Under the pieces are notes generated by a model. The model was not told the origin of the DNA. It saw only the letters and a list, made by a program, of their open reading frames with translations, and made no database searches. From Theocolax elegans (lineage: Eukaryota > Arthropoda > Insecta > Hymenoptera > Cerocephalidae): DNA of 64,000 nt. Within the stretch, counting starts at the first letter, position 1; each line of letters opens with the position of its first letter. Positions 1-10,250 of the stretch are shown here, in pieces. A program made the translations under genes and the position numbers. Where the stretch lies: assembly GCA_026168455.1 (NCBI GenBank), contig CM047429.1, positions 4,677,125 to 4,741,124 on the forward strand, written 5' to 3'.

Positions 1-1216
1 TTTTAATAAGTTTCTAACAATCATTATATTTTGTTTGTGAAATTGTTGATGAGATAAGATAATTGCTCTGTCTACTAAATTATAAATTATGTTTCGTTTT
101 TGTTGAATAGTATGATTTGATTCAAAATTTAGTATACGATTAGAATTCGTTGATTTTTTAAACCAATTGGTTATAATGTTATTATCAGTTTTAATCAATG
201 TAAGTTCCAAAAAATTAATGCAGTTATTGTCTTCCATTTTATGTGTAAATTTTAAATAATTATTGTAGTAGTTAGAAACTTGTAAAACCGTAATTATGTG
301 TTCTTTTTGTATAAATAAAAGTATGTCATCTACGTATCGATAGTAAATTAATGGGTAACAATTGTGTTTCGCTTTTAATTCTTTAAGGCAATGAGTCTCT
401 AAATCATCCATTACTAAATCAGCAAATAATGGTGATATAGGAGAGCCCATTGGAGAACCGAATATTTGTTTGCATATTATATTGTTAAAAGTAAAAAAAG
501 TATTATTGAATAAAAATTCGACTATATTACGTATTTCGTAAAAAGGTATCTTGCATTTATTGTGAATATATTTAAATCGTTGGTCTAAGCTATTAAGAAC
601 TTCGTTACATTAAATGTTTGTAAACAGTGAGCGGACATGTAAAGATAACATGCTATAATTGTCGGGAATATTAATATTGGACAGTTTCTTTTTTAATTCA
701 AAGCTATTATTAATGTGCGATTTTGGAACTGGAATTATATTTTTAAGTTCTTTATATACAATTTTGGCTAAATAATAAGTTGGAGAATTTACGGTAGAAA
801 TTATTGGTCTAAGTGGAACATTATTTTTTGTGTATTTTAGGTAATCGATAAGCTTTAGCTAAATTAGTATTAGTTTGAGTTAACTGATTATTATGAAATT
901 CATTATAGAGATATTTATTATCATTAAGATTTTTTAACATAGAATGAACTTCTAACTGTAGTTTTTTGAGTGGATTCTTTTTTAAGATTATATATGTATT
1001 GGTATCATTCAATAAATCATTCATTTTGTGGAAATATTCAGTTTTGTCTGCATTAGTAAAAAATATGTCTGGATTATCCTTTAAGAAAATTTTTGTAGCT
1101 TTTAAATTGTCTGTAAATTCACGTTCTTTAACCGATAAATGAGTTTGTTTTTTTGTAACAAATTTAATGCTTTCAACAACAATGTCTTTTGAGACATCAA
1201 TGTCAATGAGCTCCAA
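1..1216 (-). pseudogene. Penelope-like element ORF, inverted copy (N-terminal region and reverse transcriptase)
   Basis: Read on the minus strand, the first 131 codons (1216 to 821) give a Penelope-type N-terminal region, with a motif starting ADK followed by LLNDTNTY. One extra A in an A-run near 825 shifts the frame. The next frame continues with LRPIIS, then the reverse transcriptase fingers and palm, including a GSPMGSPISPLFADLV block (about 475-415) and the catalytic YRYVDD (about 345-325). A TAA interrupts the SLFTNI motif near 610. The window edge cuts the element before the GIY-YIG endonuclease. It is fused head to head at about 1210 with the plus-strand copy. An inverted 5' piece joined to a direct copy is a usual Penelope arrangement. 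It is clearly inactive. Confidence 0.85.
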
Positions 1217-2229
1217 TGGGCTCTCCTATATAACCATTATTTGCTGATTGAGTAATGGATGATTTAGAGACTCATTGCCTTAAAGAATTAAAAGAGAAAC
1301 ACAATTGTTCCCCATTAATTTACTATCGATACGTAGATGACATACTTTTATGTATACAAAAAGAACATATAATTACGGTTTTACAAGTTTTTAACAACTA
1401 CAATAATTATTTAAAATGTACACATGAAATGGAAGACAATAACTGCATTAATTTTTTGGAACTTACATTGATTAAAACTGATAATAACATTATAACCAAT
1501 TGGTTTAAGAAATCATCGAATTCTAATCGTATACTAAATTTTGAAACAAATCATACTATTCAACAAAAACGAAACATAATTTATAATTTAGTAGACAGAG
1601 CAATTATCTTATCTCATCAACAATTTCACAAACAAAATATAATGATTGTTAGAAACTTATTAAAAACGAATAACTATCCCGATAATTTCACGAATTTGGC
1701 AATTAAAAACATACGACGTAAAATTAAATTCACAGGCACAAGCGAAACAAGAAAACAGCTTCCAATTTGCACTATATCATTACCTTATAATCAAGAGTTT
1801 TTTAATAAATGTTCAAACATGTTAAAAAAATTTAACATTAATACAATTCCATTAATTAATCACAAATTTAATAATATAATAAAATTAGGCAAAGACTCGA
1901 CTGAAAAATGGGATATGACAGGGGTAGTATACAAATTTAATTGTAAAAAATGCCCGGCAACTTACATCGGAGAAACAAAACGCTGCTTAAAAAACAGAAT
2001 TAAAGAACACCAGAAAAATAAAAATCCAGAAGCTGTTATTACTGCACATATTGTTAAATATGCGGATCATGAGTCCGATTGGAACAATGTAAAAATATTA
2101 GATAGAGAGTCATCCTACAATAAACGAATTATTTCAAAAATGTTACACATTAATTATTATAATTCGACTATCAATAGAAAAGAAGACGTACAATATTTAA
2201 ACCGACAATATAAAAGTATTATGATGTGA
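1211..2229 (+). pseudogene. Penelope-like element: reverse transcriptase C-half plus GIY-YIG endonuclease
   Basis: The plus copy starts inside the reverse transcriptase at the PMGSPI block (1213). It has two stops there (TAA near 1230, TGA at 1249), then an open frame of 324 codons from 1255. That frame contains YRYVDD (residues about 24-29), the thumb region, a basic linker, and a C-terminal GIY-YIG nuclease. The nuclease shows CKKCPATYIGETKRCLKNRI near residues 231-250, with the zinc-binding Cys pair just before TYIG and the following Arg. This domain order is diagnostic of GIY-YIG-carrying Penelope-like elements, whose reverse transcriptase is related to telomerase. The N-terminus is missing because of the head-to-head junction at about 1210. 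The long open stretch suggests recent decay. Confidence 0.9.
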
Positions 2230-2860
2230 TTTAAAGAGACTATTTATATCCGAGTATTTCTAAGAAATTGACTTTTAATTTGTAAACATACATACACATA
2301 TACTCTCAGACACTTGTTTTGTTTTGTATAAATTCGCTCGATTTCGCATACTCTTGTTATTCGACGACGCCTTTCTGGGCTTATTACATCTACGTTTCAG
2401 TGTATCAATGGTAATATTTTCTTCCGTTAATTTATTCAATATTTCGTCCGTTAATTTGTAATTATTAAAATTGTTATTTTGTGCTCAATAAATTTATAGT
2501 ACCTGAAGAGGTCTGCAAACCACGCAGACGAAACGTTGTACAACTAAATTTAAATAAATAGTGTTTATTTATTTAAAAAACTGACCCTCGACATCGATTT
2601 CTTTTAATAAAAATAAAGATAAATAACAAACAAAAAATTTTCGCCGAGGTCTACGCTATTATTACAAGTCGGTAAACGGTCACTTGTAGAGAGAGAGGGG
2701 AAAAATATCGCGAACTAAACTAATATACACAGTCAACGGGACTGGTATAGCGCAATAAATAAACTATTTATTGTTTATTAAATGAAACGCGATCGCGTAA
2801 AGTGGTACCGCTTACTTCCTCGAGTTCGATGCTGGAATCTAATAACGATCAGCTGGCCGG

Positions 2861-2897
<37 letters not shown>

Positions 2898-3221
2898 CGC
2901 TCGCTGGCTCCCATTGCGGTATCGGACGGAGTGGTCCTTTCGCCTGTGCACCGCGGTTGCGTCGCTCCAGGTCAATTCCTGACGGTGAGACTCACACAGC
3001 GAATGCAGGATCGGCCTACACTTTAAATGCACACGCTAACACCACGGTAAAATTATCACAGCGAGCTTTAAACACGGAACGCGGGGGGATCACACCTGTC
3101 GCGTAACAAGGCGGCTATATCACTTCTCAGTGCACAAGAATCTTCCCCTCACCTATCTAATCAGGTGCGCACTCGAAGTCGATCTCGCCCGTGTAGCCAC
3201 GACGAACCGAGCCGATGCGAA
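1488..3221 (+). repeat. Penelope tandem unit A (1.73 kb)
   Basis: This segment runs from the CATTATAACC position of the reverse transcriptase through the endonuclease, 3' UTR, ribozyme-like motif and a roughly 640-bp GC-richer block with a CT microsatellite (about 2860-2895). It is followed directly by a near-identical copy (3222-4951). Both junctions share the short string AACATTA, which suggests recombination at microhomology. The 2490-3221 part occupies the place of the Penelope pseudo-LTR, lying between one copy and the next. The two units differ mainly by single-base and 2-base indels. Confidence 0.85.
2490..2551 (+). ncRNA. hammerhead-ribozyme-like motif, copy 1 (minimal type I)
   Basis: The core can be laid out directly. 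Helix I outer pairs AAATTTA (2490-2496) with TAAATTT (2545-2551), and inner GTAC (2499-2502) with GTAC (2538-2541). The conserved CTGAAGA is at 2503-2509, helix II pairs GTCTGC (2511-2516) with GCAGAC (2524-2529), and GAAA is at 2530-2533. Helix III is only A-C/G-T (2533-2536) with no loop, and the predicted cleavage follows T2537. Very short helix III is the known form of hammerheads in Penelope-like elements, thought to act as dimers. One extra G (2510) lies between the core and helix II, so activity is uncertain. Confidence 0.7.
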
Positions 3222-3958
3222 CATTATAACCAATTGGTTTAAGAAATCATCGAATTCTAATCGTATACTAAATTTTGAAACAAATCATACTATTCAACAA
3301 AAACGAAACATAATTTATAATTTAGTAGACAGAGCAATTATCTTATCATCAACAATTTCACAAACAAAATATAATGATTGTTAGAAACTTATTAAAAACG
3401 AATAACTATCCCGATAATTTCACGAATTTGGCAATTAAAAACATACGACGTAAAATTAAATTCACAGGCACAAGCGAAACAAGAAAACAGCTTCCAATTT
3501 GCACTATATCATTACCTTATAATCAAGAGTTTTTTAATAAATGTTCAAACATGTTAAAAAAATTTAACATTAATACAATTCCATTAATTAATCACAAATT
3601 TAATAATATAATAAATTAGGCAAAGACTCGACTGAAAAATGGGATATGACAGGGGTAGTATACAAATTTAATTGTAAAAATGCCCGGCAACTTACATCGG
3701 AGAAACAAAACGCTGCTTAAAAAACAGAATTAAAGAACACCAGAAAAATAAAAATCCAGAAGCTGTTATTACTGCACATATTGTTAAATATGCGGATCAT
3801 GAGTCCGATTGGAACAATGTAAAAATATTAGATAGAGAGTCATCCTACAATAAACGAATTATTTCAAAAATGTTACACATTAATTATTATAATTCGACTA
3901 TCAATAGAAAAGAAGACGTACAATATTTAAACCGACAATATAAAAGTATTATGATGTG
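3222..3958 (+). pseudogene. Penelope-like element, 5'-truncated copy B (thumb and GIY-YIG remnant)
   Basis: This repeats the coding part of 1488-2229 but is broken by a 2-base deletion near 3346 and single-base deletions in A-runs near 3615 and 3679. The frame changes three times, and the endonuclease motif TYIGE is out of frame with the thumb region. It has no reverse transcriptase catalytic core at all. Such 5'-truncated tandem partners are common in Penelope-like elements. The A-run indels could partly be sequencing errors. Confidence 0.85.
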
Positions 3959-4219
3959 ATTTAAAGAGACTATTTATATCCGAGTATTTCTAAGAAATTG
4001 ACTTTTAATTTGTAAACATACATACACATATACTCTCAGACACTTGTTTTGTTTTGTATAAATTCGCTCGATTTCGCATACTCTTGTTATTCGACGACGC
4101 CTTTCTGGGCTTATTACATCTACGTTTCAGTGTATCAATGGTAATATTTTCTTCCGTTAATTTATTCAATATTTCGTCCGTTAATTTGTAATTATTAAAA
4201 TTGTTATTTTGTGCTCAAT

Positions 4220-4281
4220 AAATTTATAGTACCTGAAGAGGTCTGCAAACCACGCAGACGAAACGTTGTACAACTAAATTT
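4220..4281 (+). ncRNA. hammerhead-ribozyme-like motif, copy 2
   Basis: This is an exact positional copy of the motif at 2490-2551, shifted by 1730 bases, with the same CTGAAGA core (4233-4239), helix II stem, GAAA and two-base-pair helix III. Two motifs in the same orientation about 1.73 kb apart would allow dimer-type cleavage and release of a unit-length RNA if the array is transcribed. That last point is inference. Confidence 0.68.
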
Positions 4282-4589
4282 AAATAAATAGTGTTTATTT
4301 ATTTAAAAAACTGACCCTCGACATCGATTTCTTTTAATAAAAATAAAGATAAATAACAAACAAAAATTTTCGCCGAGGTCTACGCTATTATTACAAGTCG
4401 GTAAACGGTCACTTGTAGAGAGAGAGGGGAAAAATATCGCGAACTAAACTAATATACACAGTCAACGGGACTGGTATAGCGCAATAAATAAACTATTTAT
4501 TGTTTATTAAATGAAACGCGATCGCGTAAAGTGGTACCGCTTACTTCCTCGAGTTCGATGCTGGAATCTAATAACGATCAGCTGGCCGG

Positions 4590-4626
<37 letters not shown>

Positions 4627-4989
4627 CGCTCGCTGGCTCCCATTGCGGTATCGGACGGAGTGGTCCTTTCGCCTGTGCACCGCGGTTGCGTCGCTCCAGG
4701 TCAATTCCTGACGGTGAGACTCACACAGCGAATGCAGGATCGGCCTACACTTTAAATGCACACGCTAACACCACGGTAAAATTATCACAGCGAGCTTTAA
4801 ACACGGAACGCGGGGGGATCACACCTGTCGCGTAACAAGGCGGCTATATCACTTCTCAGTGCACAAGAATCTTCCCCTCACCTATCTAATCAGGTGCGCA
4901 CTCGAAGTCGATCTCGCCCGTGTAGCCACGACGAACCGAGCCGATGCGAACATTACAATACTGTTCGCTCGTGTTGCTCGAATTCGTGA

Positions 4990-5018
4990 AACGGTAAGGC
5001 AAACAATACCTTACCGTT
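4990..5018. repeat. perfect 10-bp hairpin beside the Penelope array
   Basis: AACGGTAAGG (4990-4999) is the exact reverse complement of CCTTACCGTT (5009-5018), with a 9-base loop. It sits between the end of the Penelope array and the MITE at 5023. It may be the remnant end of another small element. Confidence 0.5.
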
Positions 5019-5022
5019 ACAA

Positions 5023-5131
5023 TATACATGGTGTCCAAAAAGTAACAAAACACTTTTAGTATTTTTCTCAGGTTAAAATACACATTGAGACATTCGCTAA
5101 GTGTCTCGTTACTTTTTGGACACCATGTATA
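5023..5131. mobile_element. short MITE with 34-bp terminal inverted repeats
   Basis: The left arm begins TATACATGGTGTCCAAAAAG at 5023. Its reverse complement ends the element at 5131, and the arms match over about 34 bases with two or three mismatches. The whole element is about 109 bp, with no coding capacity and TA at both ends. The TA target and the TACATGGTGTCC-type terminus resemble Tc1/mariner derivatives, but the family assignment is inference. Confidence 0.7.
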
Positions 5132-6719
5132 TATATGTGTGTATGAAGTGTAAAAAAAATTTATTTGTGCTGTGAAAGTTTATATCTAAGTGGATGATAA
5201 ATCTTGACGTTAAATAAATTAATTAAGGTAAAGGTTTATTTTATTTAGCGTTGTTTTCTTTTCTTTTTATGTGTAGGTCTAGTTGGATCTACTATAAAAC
5301 AAAGTATTCCGTCTAATTTTACTTTAAAATGAATAGTTTAATATTGACCTTAGCAATAATATTATGAAAATATATTTATTAGTTTCCAATAAAAGCCATT
5401 GTAAGTAAAAGTAAAAGAAAATGATCCATTTATTTAGTTAATGTAATATAGTTTATTCTATTTTCTATTATAAATTAGTTTATTTTGCGTGTTCAACTTA
5501 TACATAAATTAAACGCATGAGGCAAGTATTAAATTTTTAAACTTTCTATTAATATTTAGTTAAAACTGATTTTATTTGTACGATTTACGTGATGTTTTAT
5601 TAAAGCTAATTATACTATTTATTATTTTAAATGTTCTAATAAATCAACTTTTATTAACTATGTAAGAGACATTTGATTTAAATTTTAGAAAAGCATGTTT
5701 GTGAATTTCTATTAGATCTTGTAATTATATGTAGTCAAGATATATGCACACATACCAATATGAATTTGGCTGGAAAAGTTTTTCTTATTCCTACATATAA
5801 ATTTCTCCTTTATAAATCAATAAAATTTTAATTATTCGATAAATAAATTAGGATTTATTTTGTTAAATAAGGAGACAGTTCTTGCGCAATACCTGCTATC
5901 AAGCACTGGTCGCCTTCAACATAATTCAAGTTTTTATTGACAAAATTGAAGAATTTTCCTATGGAACTTATGCATAAACCTTTAATTGTTCGAGAAAGGT
6001 CTTATTACAATTTAAAAATATTTGATAGTAAAATTTTGATGGTTATAGTGATAAATGGTTGCCTTTAACTAACATCATTGTTATATCACAAAAAATGAAA
6101 AGATTTACCATCAAAGGTTTACTTTATATTCCGTATGTAAAAGTAAAAAAAATTCAACCAGAAGTCAAATAAAGTTATAAAATACCAATGAAATTTTTCA
6201 AATGGAAGGTTTTTATGGGTGTCTGTATATCTATATATACTGAGGTGTGGTTTTATAGGGATTTCATTAACTTATCTGAATTTTCCCAAAGATTTTAATG
6301 CATTAAATTACTAAGTGGCTGAATATGTACCTACAAGTGTATTTATATAATAAAAATCATCAATATCCAGCCCAGAATCAATCTCCGAATAATAGAGAAT
6401 GAGTCAAGGTTATAGATATAATACATTGTGACGTATACATTTCTTACATCACGGACCTGAAATTTAGAAGTGTTGGAGAACCTAAAGAGACGCACCTTGC
6501 TCTCTTTAGAGCACCTTAATATGTCAGTTTTTTTTATTATTAATGTTGGTTATGTTGTATGTGATACGAAACAAAATACCAAGATGCGCGCCTTGCCATC
6601 TTAGTAGCAGTTCGTAATATATTTGTGTGTAGGTAAGTGTAGGGTTTCGACTCTTATCCTAACAAATAAAGAAAAGAAATAGTTTTAGAAGATAGAATTT
6701 ATTCTAATGTATAGTGTAT
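5132..6719. other. AT-rich non-coding stretch
   Basis: I see no convincing coding frame, RNA gene or dispersed element here. There are only short chance ORFs, A/T homopolymers and a small imperfect stem around 6583-6604 (AAGATG ... CATCTT). Confidence 0.5.
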
Positions 6720-6860
6720 TATACCAAGGAGGTGGACCACGCTCAATGCTGGTATCACCACGAGGCTTAATATAAGAATGTCTTTCAACATTTACAAAAA
6801 TGAAACTCTATACTATCAAGGAAGTGGACCACGCGCAATGCTGGTATCACTACGAGAGTA
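6720..6860 (+). repeat. diverged tandem dimer, about 92-bp period
   Basis: A roughly 45-base motif containing GTGGACCACGC, AATGCTGGTATCAC and ACGAG occurs at about 6724-6768 and again at about 6816-6858 with a handful of substitutions. Similar TATAGT/TATACT sequence precedes each copy. It looks like an old tandem duplication of unknown origin. No coding sense is visible. Confidence 0.6.
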
Positions 6861-7208
6861 GTATTGAGTTTAATAAGAGTCTAACTCTCCTTCCAATCTT
6901 CCATCCTTATATTACCTTACATACTATTCTTAATTGCTAGTCGTTATTTTATACTAAAATCCATCTATCGATTGTACCTATAAACAAAAATTCTTTTATT
7001 ATAATAATAAATAATAATGTTTAAATAATTATTATTTATTATTTACAAATTTCGCAACTTTTACAAAAATGCTTTAAATCCATTATTAATTTGTTTAAAT
7101 TTTCGTTTTGTACAAAAAATAAAAATTAAATTAAATTATTTATAATTTTTATTAATTTTAATAATTTTATAAGTAAACAATTTAATTTTATTCAAATAAA
7201 AAAATTTT

Positions 7209-7280
7209 CCCTTTGCCAAGATTTGAACTCGGTTGTTCAGCATGACAAGCCTATACATTAACCGTTACGCTGTCACTTAT
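7209..7280 (-). mobile_element. tRNA-derived SINE head (tRNA-Asp-like)
   Basis: On the minus strand, positions 7276 to 7214 show an A-box-like stretch (GCGTAACGGTTAATG), an anticodon-type loop TTGTCAT that would carry GUC (Asp), and a well-formed T arm (CCGAG, loop TTCAAAT, CTTGG) that includes the B box GAGTTCAAATC. The acceptor ends do not pair, so it is not a working tRNA gene. This combination is typical of tRNA-derived SINEs with an internal RNA polymerase III promoter. An AT-rich tail lies on the 3' side (below 7208). Confidence 0.6.
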
Positions 7281-7625
7281 TTGCTTCTTCTATATCTTAT
7301 ATATATATTGGGTAGTCACAACATATATATGTTCTGAATTCAAAAATTTCCTTCAATAAGACAAAATTATTCATACAGCCAGATTCATTAATTCAAAATA
7401 AATGTAATTAAAATAAAAATAAAAAAATCCAATTAAATGAAATATATTATTTTTATTAAAAATGATTTGAGTTAAGTTACTCTTTATACTGCCAGTACTT
7501 ATAACACATTCCTTTGAATTCTAAAATTTTAGTAATTAAATAAAGTAATAAACGCTCAATATATACTCTTAGTTTATTAGCTTAGCTTATCTCATTTTTA
7601 ATTTTAGTAAAATAGCGAAATTTAT

Positions 7626-8053
7626 GGATACAAATACACTAAAAATTGTGTATTATGCACTTTTTCATAGAATGATAAGTTACGGTATAATTGCATGGGG
7701 TGGAGCAAATTAAAACAAACTATAACTTTTACAATCCGTACAAACAAGAATATTAAAAATAATCAATAATAATATATTTCAAAAAGAAACTCCATTCTAT
7801 TTATAGAAATTATTTACTTTTAAATGTCTTTAGTATTACTACAATAGTTTAAAGAATAAATACATAAACTTTTTAAGTAAAACAAGAAAAAAAGTTTTTT
7901 ATCACCCAAATATCACAAAAATGTCAGTACAAAAATAATTATACAATTGCAATAAATGCCTATAACTCTTTACCAAATGAATTAAAAACAGTAGATATGA
8001 ATAGAAAATCAAACATAATAAAAATAGAGAATTGGATAACGAAAAATGGCTAG
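7626..8053 (+). pseudogene. LINE reverse transcriptase C-terminal remnant
   Basis: The translated plus strand gives a diverged thumb/C-terminal block with the patterns VYYALFHRMISYGIIAWGG (about 7649-7705) and, after frame changes, a final AINAYNSLPNELK and IENWITKNG before a TAG at 8051. The same blocks occur in better shape at 52593-53113, so it belongs to the same LINE group. The middle part is frameshifted and everything upstream is missing, as expected for an old 5'-truncated insertion. Confidence 0.7.
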
Positions 8054-9343
8054 TGTTAACATAGATTCGAATATAAACTGCAAACAACTCAAGATATGGC
8101 TATTAATCAGTCTTTCTTTTTTTTGTGGTTGAGTTTGCGTCTACCCAAGACATTATTGATTGTTTTCAACTTTTTCCACTAGGGGGTTTTGCTTGGTTTC
8201 TGGTACATGTAATTGATAAAGTCTTCTAAAGATATATATGTACCCCTCTCAATAGTATTGTTCTTGGTCTATTTCGGTATAAATTTCAATTTTCAATGTA
8301 TAAGGTAGATTGCCAGTCCTTACTGACGAGACTAATTGGCAATTGTGGTCGAAACATTTATTGCATTTATAATTTTGTCATACATTTTCTTTATTTTTGT
8401 ATTTAAAGTTATCTTAATAATAATTTTTTATTTCCATATTAATATTTTCAATTTAATTTACTTAGTCGCCAGAATTAGATTATTTATGCTCATCCAGTTT
8501 GGTGTAGAGGCTACAAATTGTAGCACACCATTGACTGATGATTAAGAATATTTATATATTCTGGCTCGTATAGACCGTTAAATTTATTATAACATAAAAT
8601 ATCACGAGCCTATTACTCTTTAAAAAGTATTCGATTGAATACTTTCATCGGATACTCGGATACTGATATTCATTGAGTTTATATCTGCCGTAATACTATA
8701 CGCAACGTATTACACATTTCTTTAAAAAAAAATAAACATTTGCTGCCAAGAGTAATATCATAATTACCTTAATTTTCGTCATAGCTATGGGGAAAGTATC
8801 TTTCAACAGCTCTATGTAGCTGTATATTTTTAATTTATGTTTGAAGTACGTTTATCGTAGAAATTGACATATGACTACAGCGCCATTCCAAGCCTCGAGA
8901 TCGAGCAGCTATCAACAGAGACTATAGCTCCGACATCTCCGTAATGTAACTTTATTTATAATAAAGGTACATCACTTTTGAAGGCATTAAATATTTTTTT
9001 ATCAAAACAAAAATAAGCATAAAATATTTCAATATTATTACTTTCACGTTGCATTGTATAAAAAAAGGTAATAATTATTAATATTGATAAAAACGAGTGA
9101 CAACGCTGAAATCAGCAACTATTTACGGCGCTTCAAACCATTTTAAAGACGTCATTATTTACTTGGGATGACATCGATGTTTGATTTACTCAACTTATAC
9201 ATACAAATTTTCATGCAAAAACAAGTAGTTGAAGTCAAAGTTAAAGATAAAGACGTAATATCGACCAGTTAAAAAGATAATAAAACTTATATATAAAACT
9301 TATATTCAAGAATATAATTTTTATCACTCAGACAAAATTTTTT
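8054..9343. other. non-coding stretch with small hairpins
   Basis: No gene recognised. A 69-codon frame at 8336-8545 is hydrophobic and Ile/Phe-rich only because the DNA is AT-rich. TTGCCAGTC near 8311 and a GACTAATTGGCAA stretch about 20 bases on form a small imperfect hairpin. No RNA family was recognised. Confidence 0.4.
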
Positions 9344-9478
9344 AAAGGAATACAGAAATTTATCGGTCTTGCTGAGTTAACGTCTAATGACTCTAAGAAC
9401 TCCAAGCTGCTCGCTCAATCTCGAGGACAGCATTATGAAGTCCACAAGCCACCAGACATAAAACAGAAGGAAAAATGA
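9344..9478 (+). pseudogene. small coding-like remnant, copy 1 of an inverted pair
   Basis: An open frame of 44 codons runs to a TGA at 9476-9478, starting KGIQKFIGLAEL and ending with HKPPDIKQKEK. It has no start codon of its own. It is an inverted copy of 9678-9846, from which it differs by lacking a 28-base segment and by a few substitutions. The reading frame stays open across the deletion point, which suggests both copies come from a real C-terminal coding exon. I do not recognise the protein. Confidence 0.5.
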
Positions 9479-9566
9479 AAAAAAATTAAATAGGATACTA
9501 ATTACGAAATTAATGTTATTTAACCATAAGAAAGAAAGAATTTTTAAGTCTATGTGTTTCGTCTTA

Positions 9567-9607
9567 GGACTGTCTGCCAGATCTCATCAGTAGGGCGCAG
9601 ACAGTCC
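9567..9607. repeat. perfect 11-bp hairpin
   Basis: GGACTGTCTGC (9567-9577) pairs exactly with GCAGACAGTCC (9597-9607) around a 19-base loop. It lies between the two inverted coding-like remnants, near the centre of that inverted pair. Confidence 0.5.
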
Positions 9608-9677
9608 GTGCCCCAGACACACAAGACCATATAACGTAATCAAAATAATGATAAACGTAAAATTTAGCATCGTAAAA

Positions 9678-9846
9678 ATTTTTTCCTTTTTCTTTCTGAT
9701 TTATGTCTGGTGGCTTGTGGACTTCATAATTCTGTCCTCGAGATTGATACACGGCGAATTGTCGTGCCTTTTCGAGCGAGCAGCTTGGAGTTCTTAGAGT
9801 CATTAGACGTCAACTCAGCAAGACCGATAAATTTCTGTATTCCTTT
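9678..9846 (-). pseudogene. small coding-like remnant, copy 2 (longer form)
   Basis: The minus strand carries the same coding-like block as 9344-9478 in opposite orientation. It includes an extra segment of 28 bases between the LLA and QSRGQ codons that shifts the frame by one. One frame reads KFIGLAELTSNDSKNSKLLA and stops early. Another carries FAVYQSRGQNYEVHKPPDIN into a further 30 codons, ending at 9564. With 27 rather than 28 bases the two halves would be in phase, so this copy appears to have a 1-base insertion. Product unknown. Confidence 0.5.
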
Positions 9847-10145
9847 ATATAATTTATATGTTTGTTTATAGTCTGTTAAAAATAAATAATATAATAATAG
9901 AACTGCCACAGTAATATAATTTAAATGCATTAATTGCTTAAAAAGAAAAATAATATTTTACAATTTTTATAATCACATTAAATAATATTATTTAGCATAC
10001 CTTATAATTATATATTTAAAAATAAATGAAATTTATTATCAATGTGTAATGCGACAATTTTTATATTTGGTTATTAAAATTCATAATTGTAAAATTTTTT
10101 TTTGCATTTTTGCATTATTTATAAAATACATAAATTTAGTAATAT
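9847..10145. other. AT-rich non-coding stretch
   Basis: Nothing recognised. It lies 3' of the possible exon at 10146-10250 on the minus strand and could contain its 3' UTR. Confidence 0.35.
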
Positions 10146-10250
10146 TTATGATTTCTTTACTTTTAAAAATCCTGCTGTGTTTGAAAAATATTTTGCATTA
10201 GCTTCATTAACCTTTTTTTCTGCTGCTTGTGGATTTACAATTTCTAAACC
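10146..10250 (-). CDS. possible last coding exon of an unidentified host gene
   Basis: On the minus strand an acceptor-like TTTTGTTTTACAG ends at 10251. It is followed by 34 codons rich in Lys, Ala and Asn (NPQAAEKKVNEANAKYF, then AGFLKVKKS) and a TAA at 10148-10146. The amino acid composition is unlike the surrounding AT-rich noise, which gives mostly Phe, Ile and Tyr. The exon is in phase 0. I found no matching upstream exon between 10251 and 12600, so the assignment is tentative and the gene could be partial or a pseudogene. I do not recognise the protein family. Confidence 0.4.
   Translation of the reverse strand, partial: GLEIVNPQAAEKKVNEANAKYFSNTAGFLKVKKS

Larger units (their letters stand above)
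3222..4951 (+). repeat. Penelope tandem unit B (1.73 kb)
   Basis: Second copy of the 1.73-kb unit, offset by about 1730 bases from the first. It begins at the same reverse transcriptase position and ends with the same GCGAACATTA string, followed by unrelated sequence (CAATACTG). It repeats the 3' UTR, the ribozyme-like motif and the GC-richer block with its CT tract (about 4591-4623). Near identity indicates either a recent event or an assembly duplication. Confidence 0.85.

Noticed and set aside
2778..3032. Overlapping small ORFs on both strands around the CT tract of the Penelope repeat
   Set aside because: They arise from the CT/GA dinucleotide run (Leu-Ser or Arg-Glu repeats) and occur identically in the second unit. 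No protein signature.
7214..7276. Functional tRNA-Asp gene
   Set aside because: The acceptor ends do not pair and the anticodon stem is weak. A SINE head fits better.
8336..8545. 69-codon hydrophobic ORF
   Set aside because: Composition reflects AT-rich DNA (Ile, Phe, Tyr). No start context, homologue or neighbour supports it.
8540..8575. Second hammerhead candidate (CTGATGA near 8533)
   Set aside because: No GAAA or helix III follows in the needed place.
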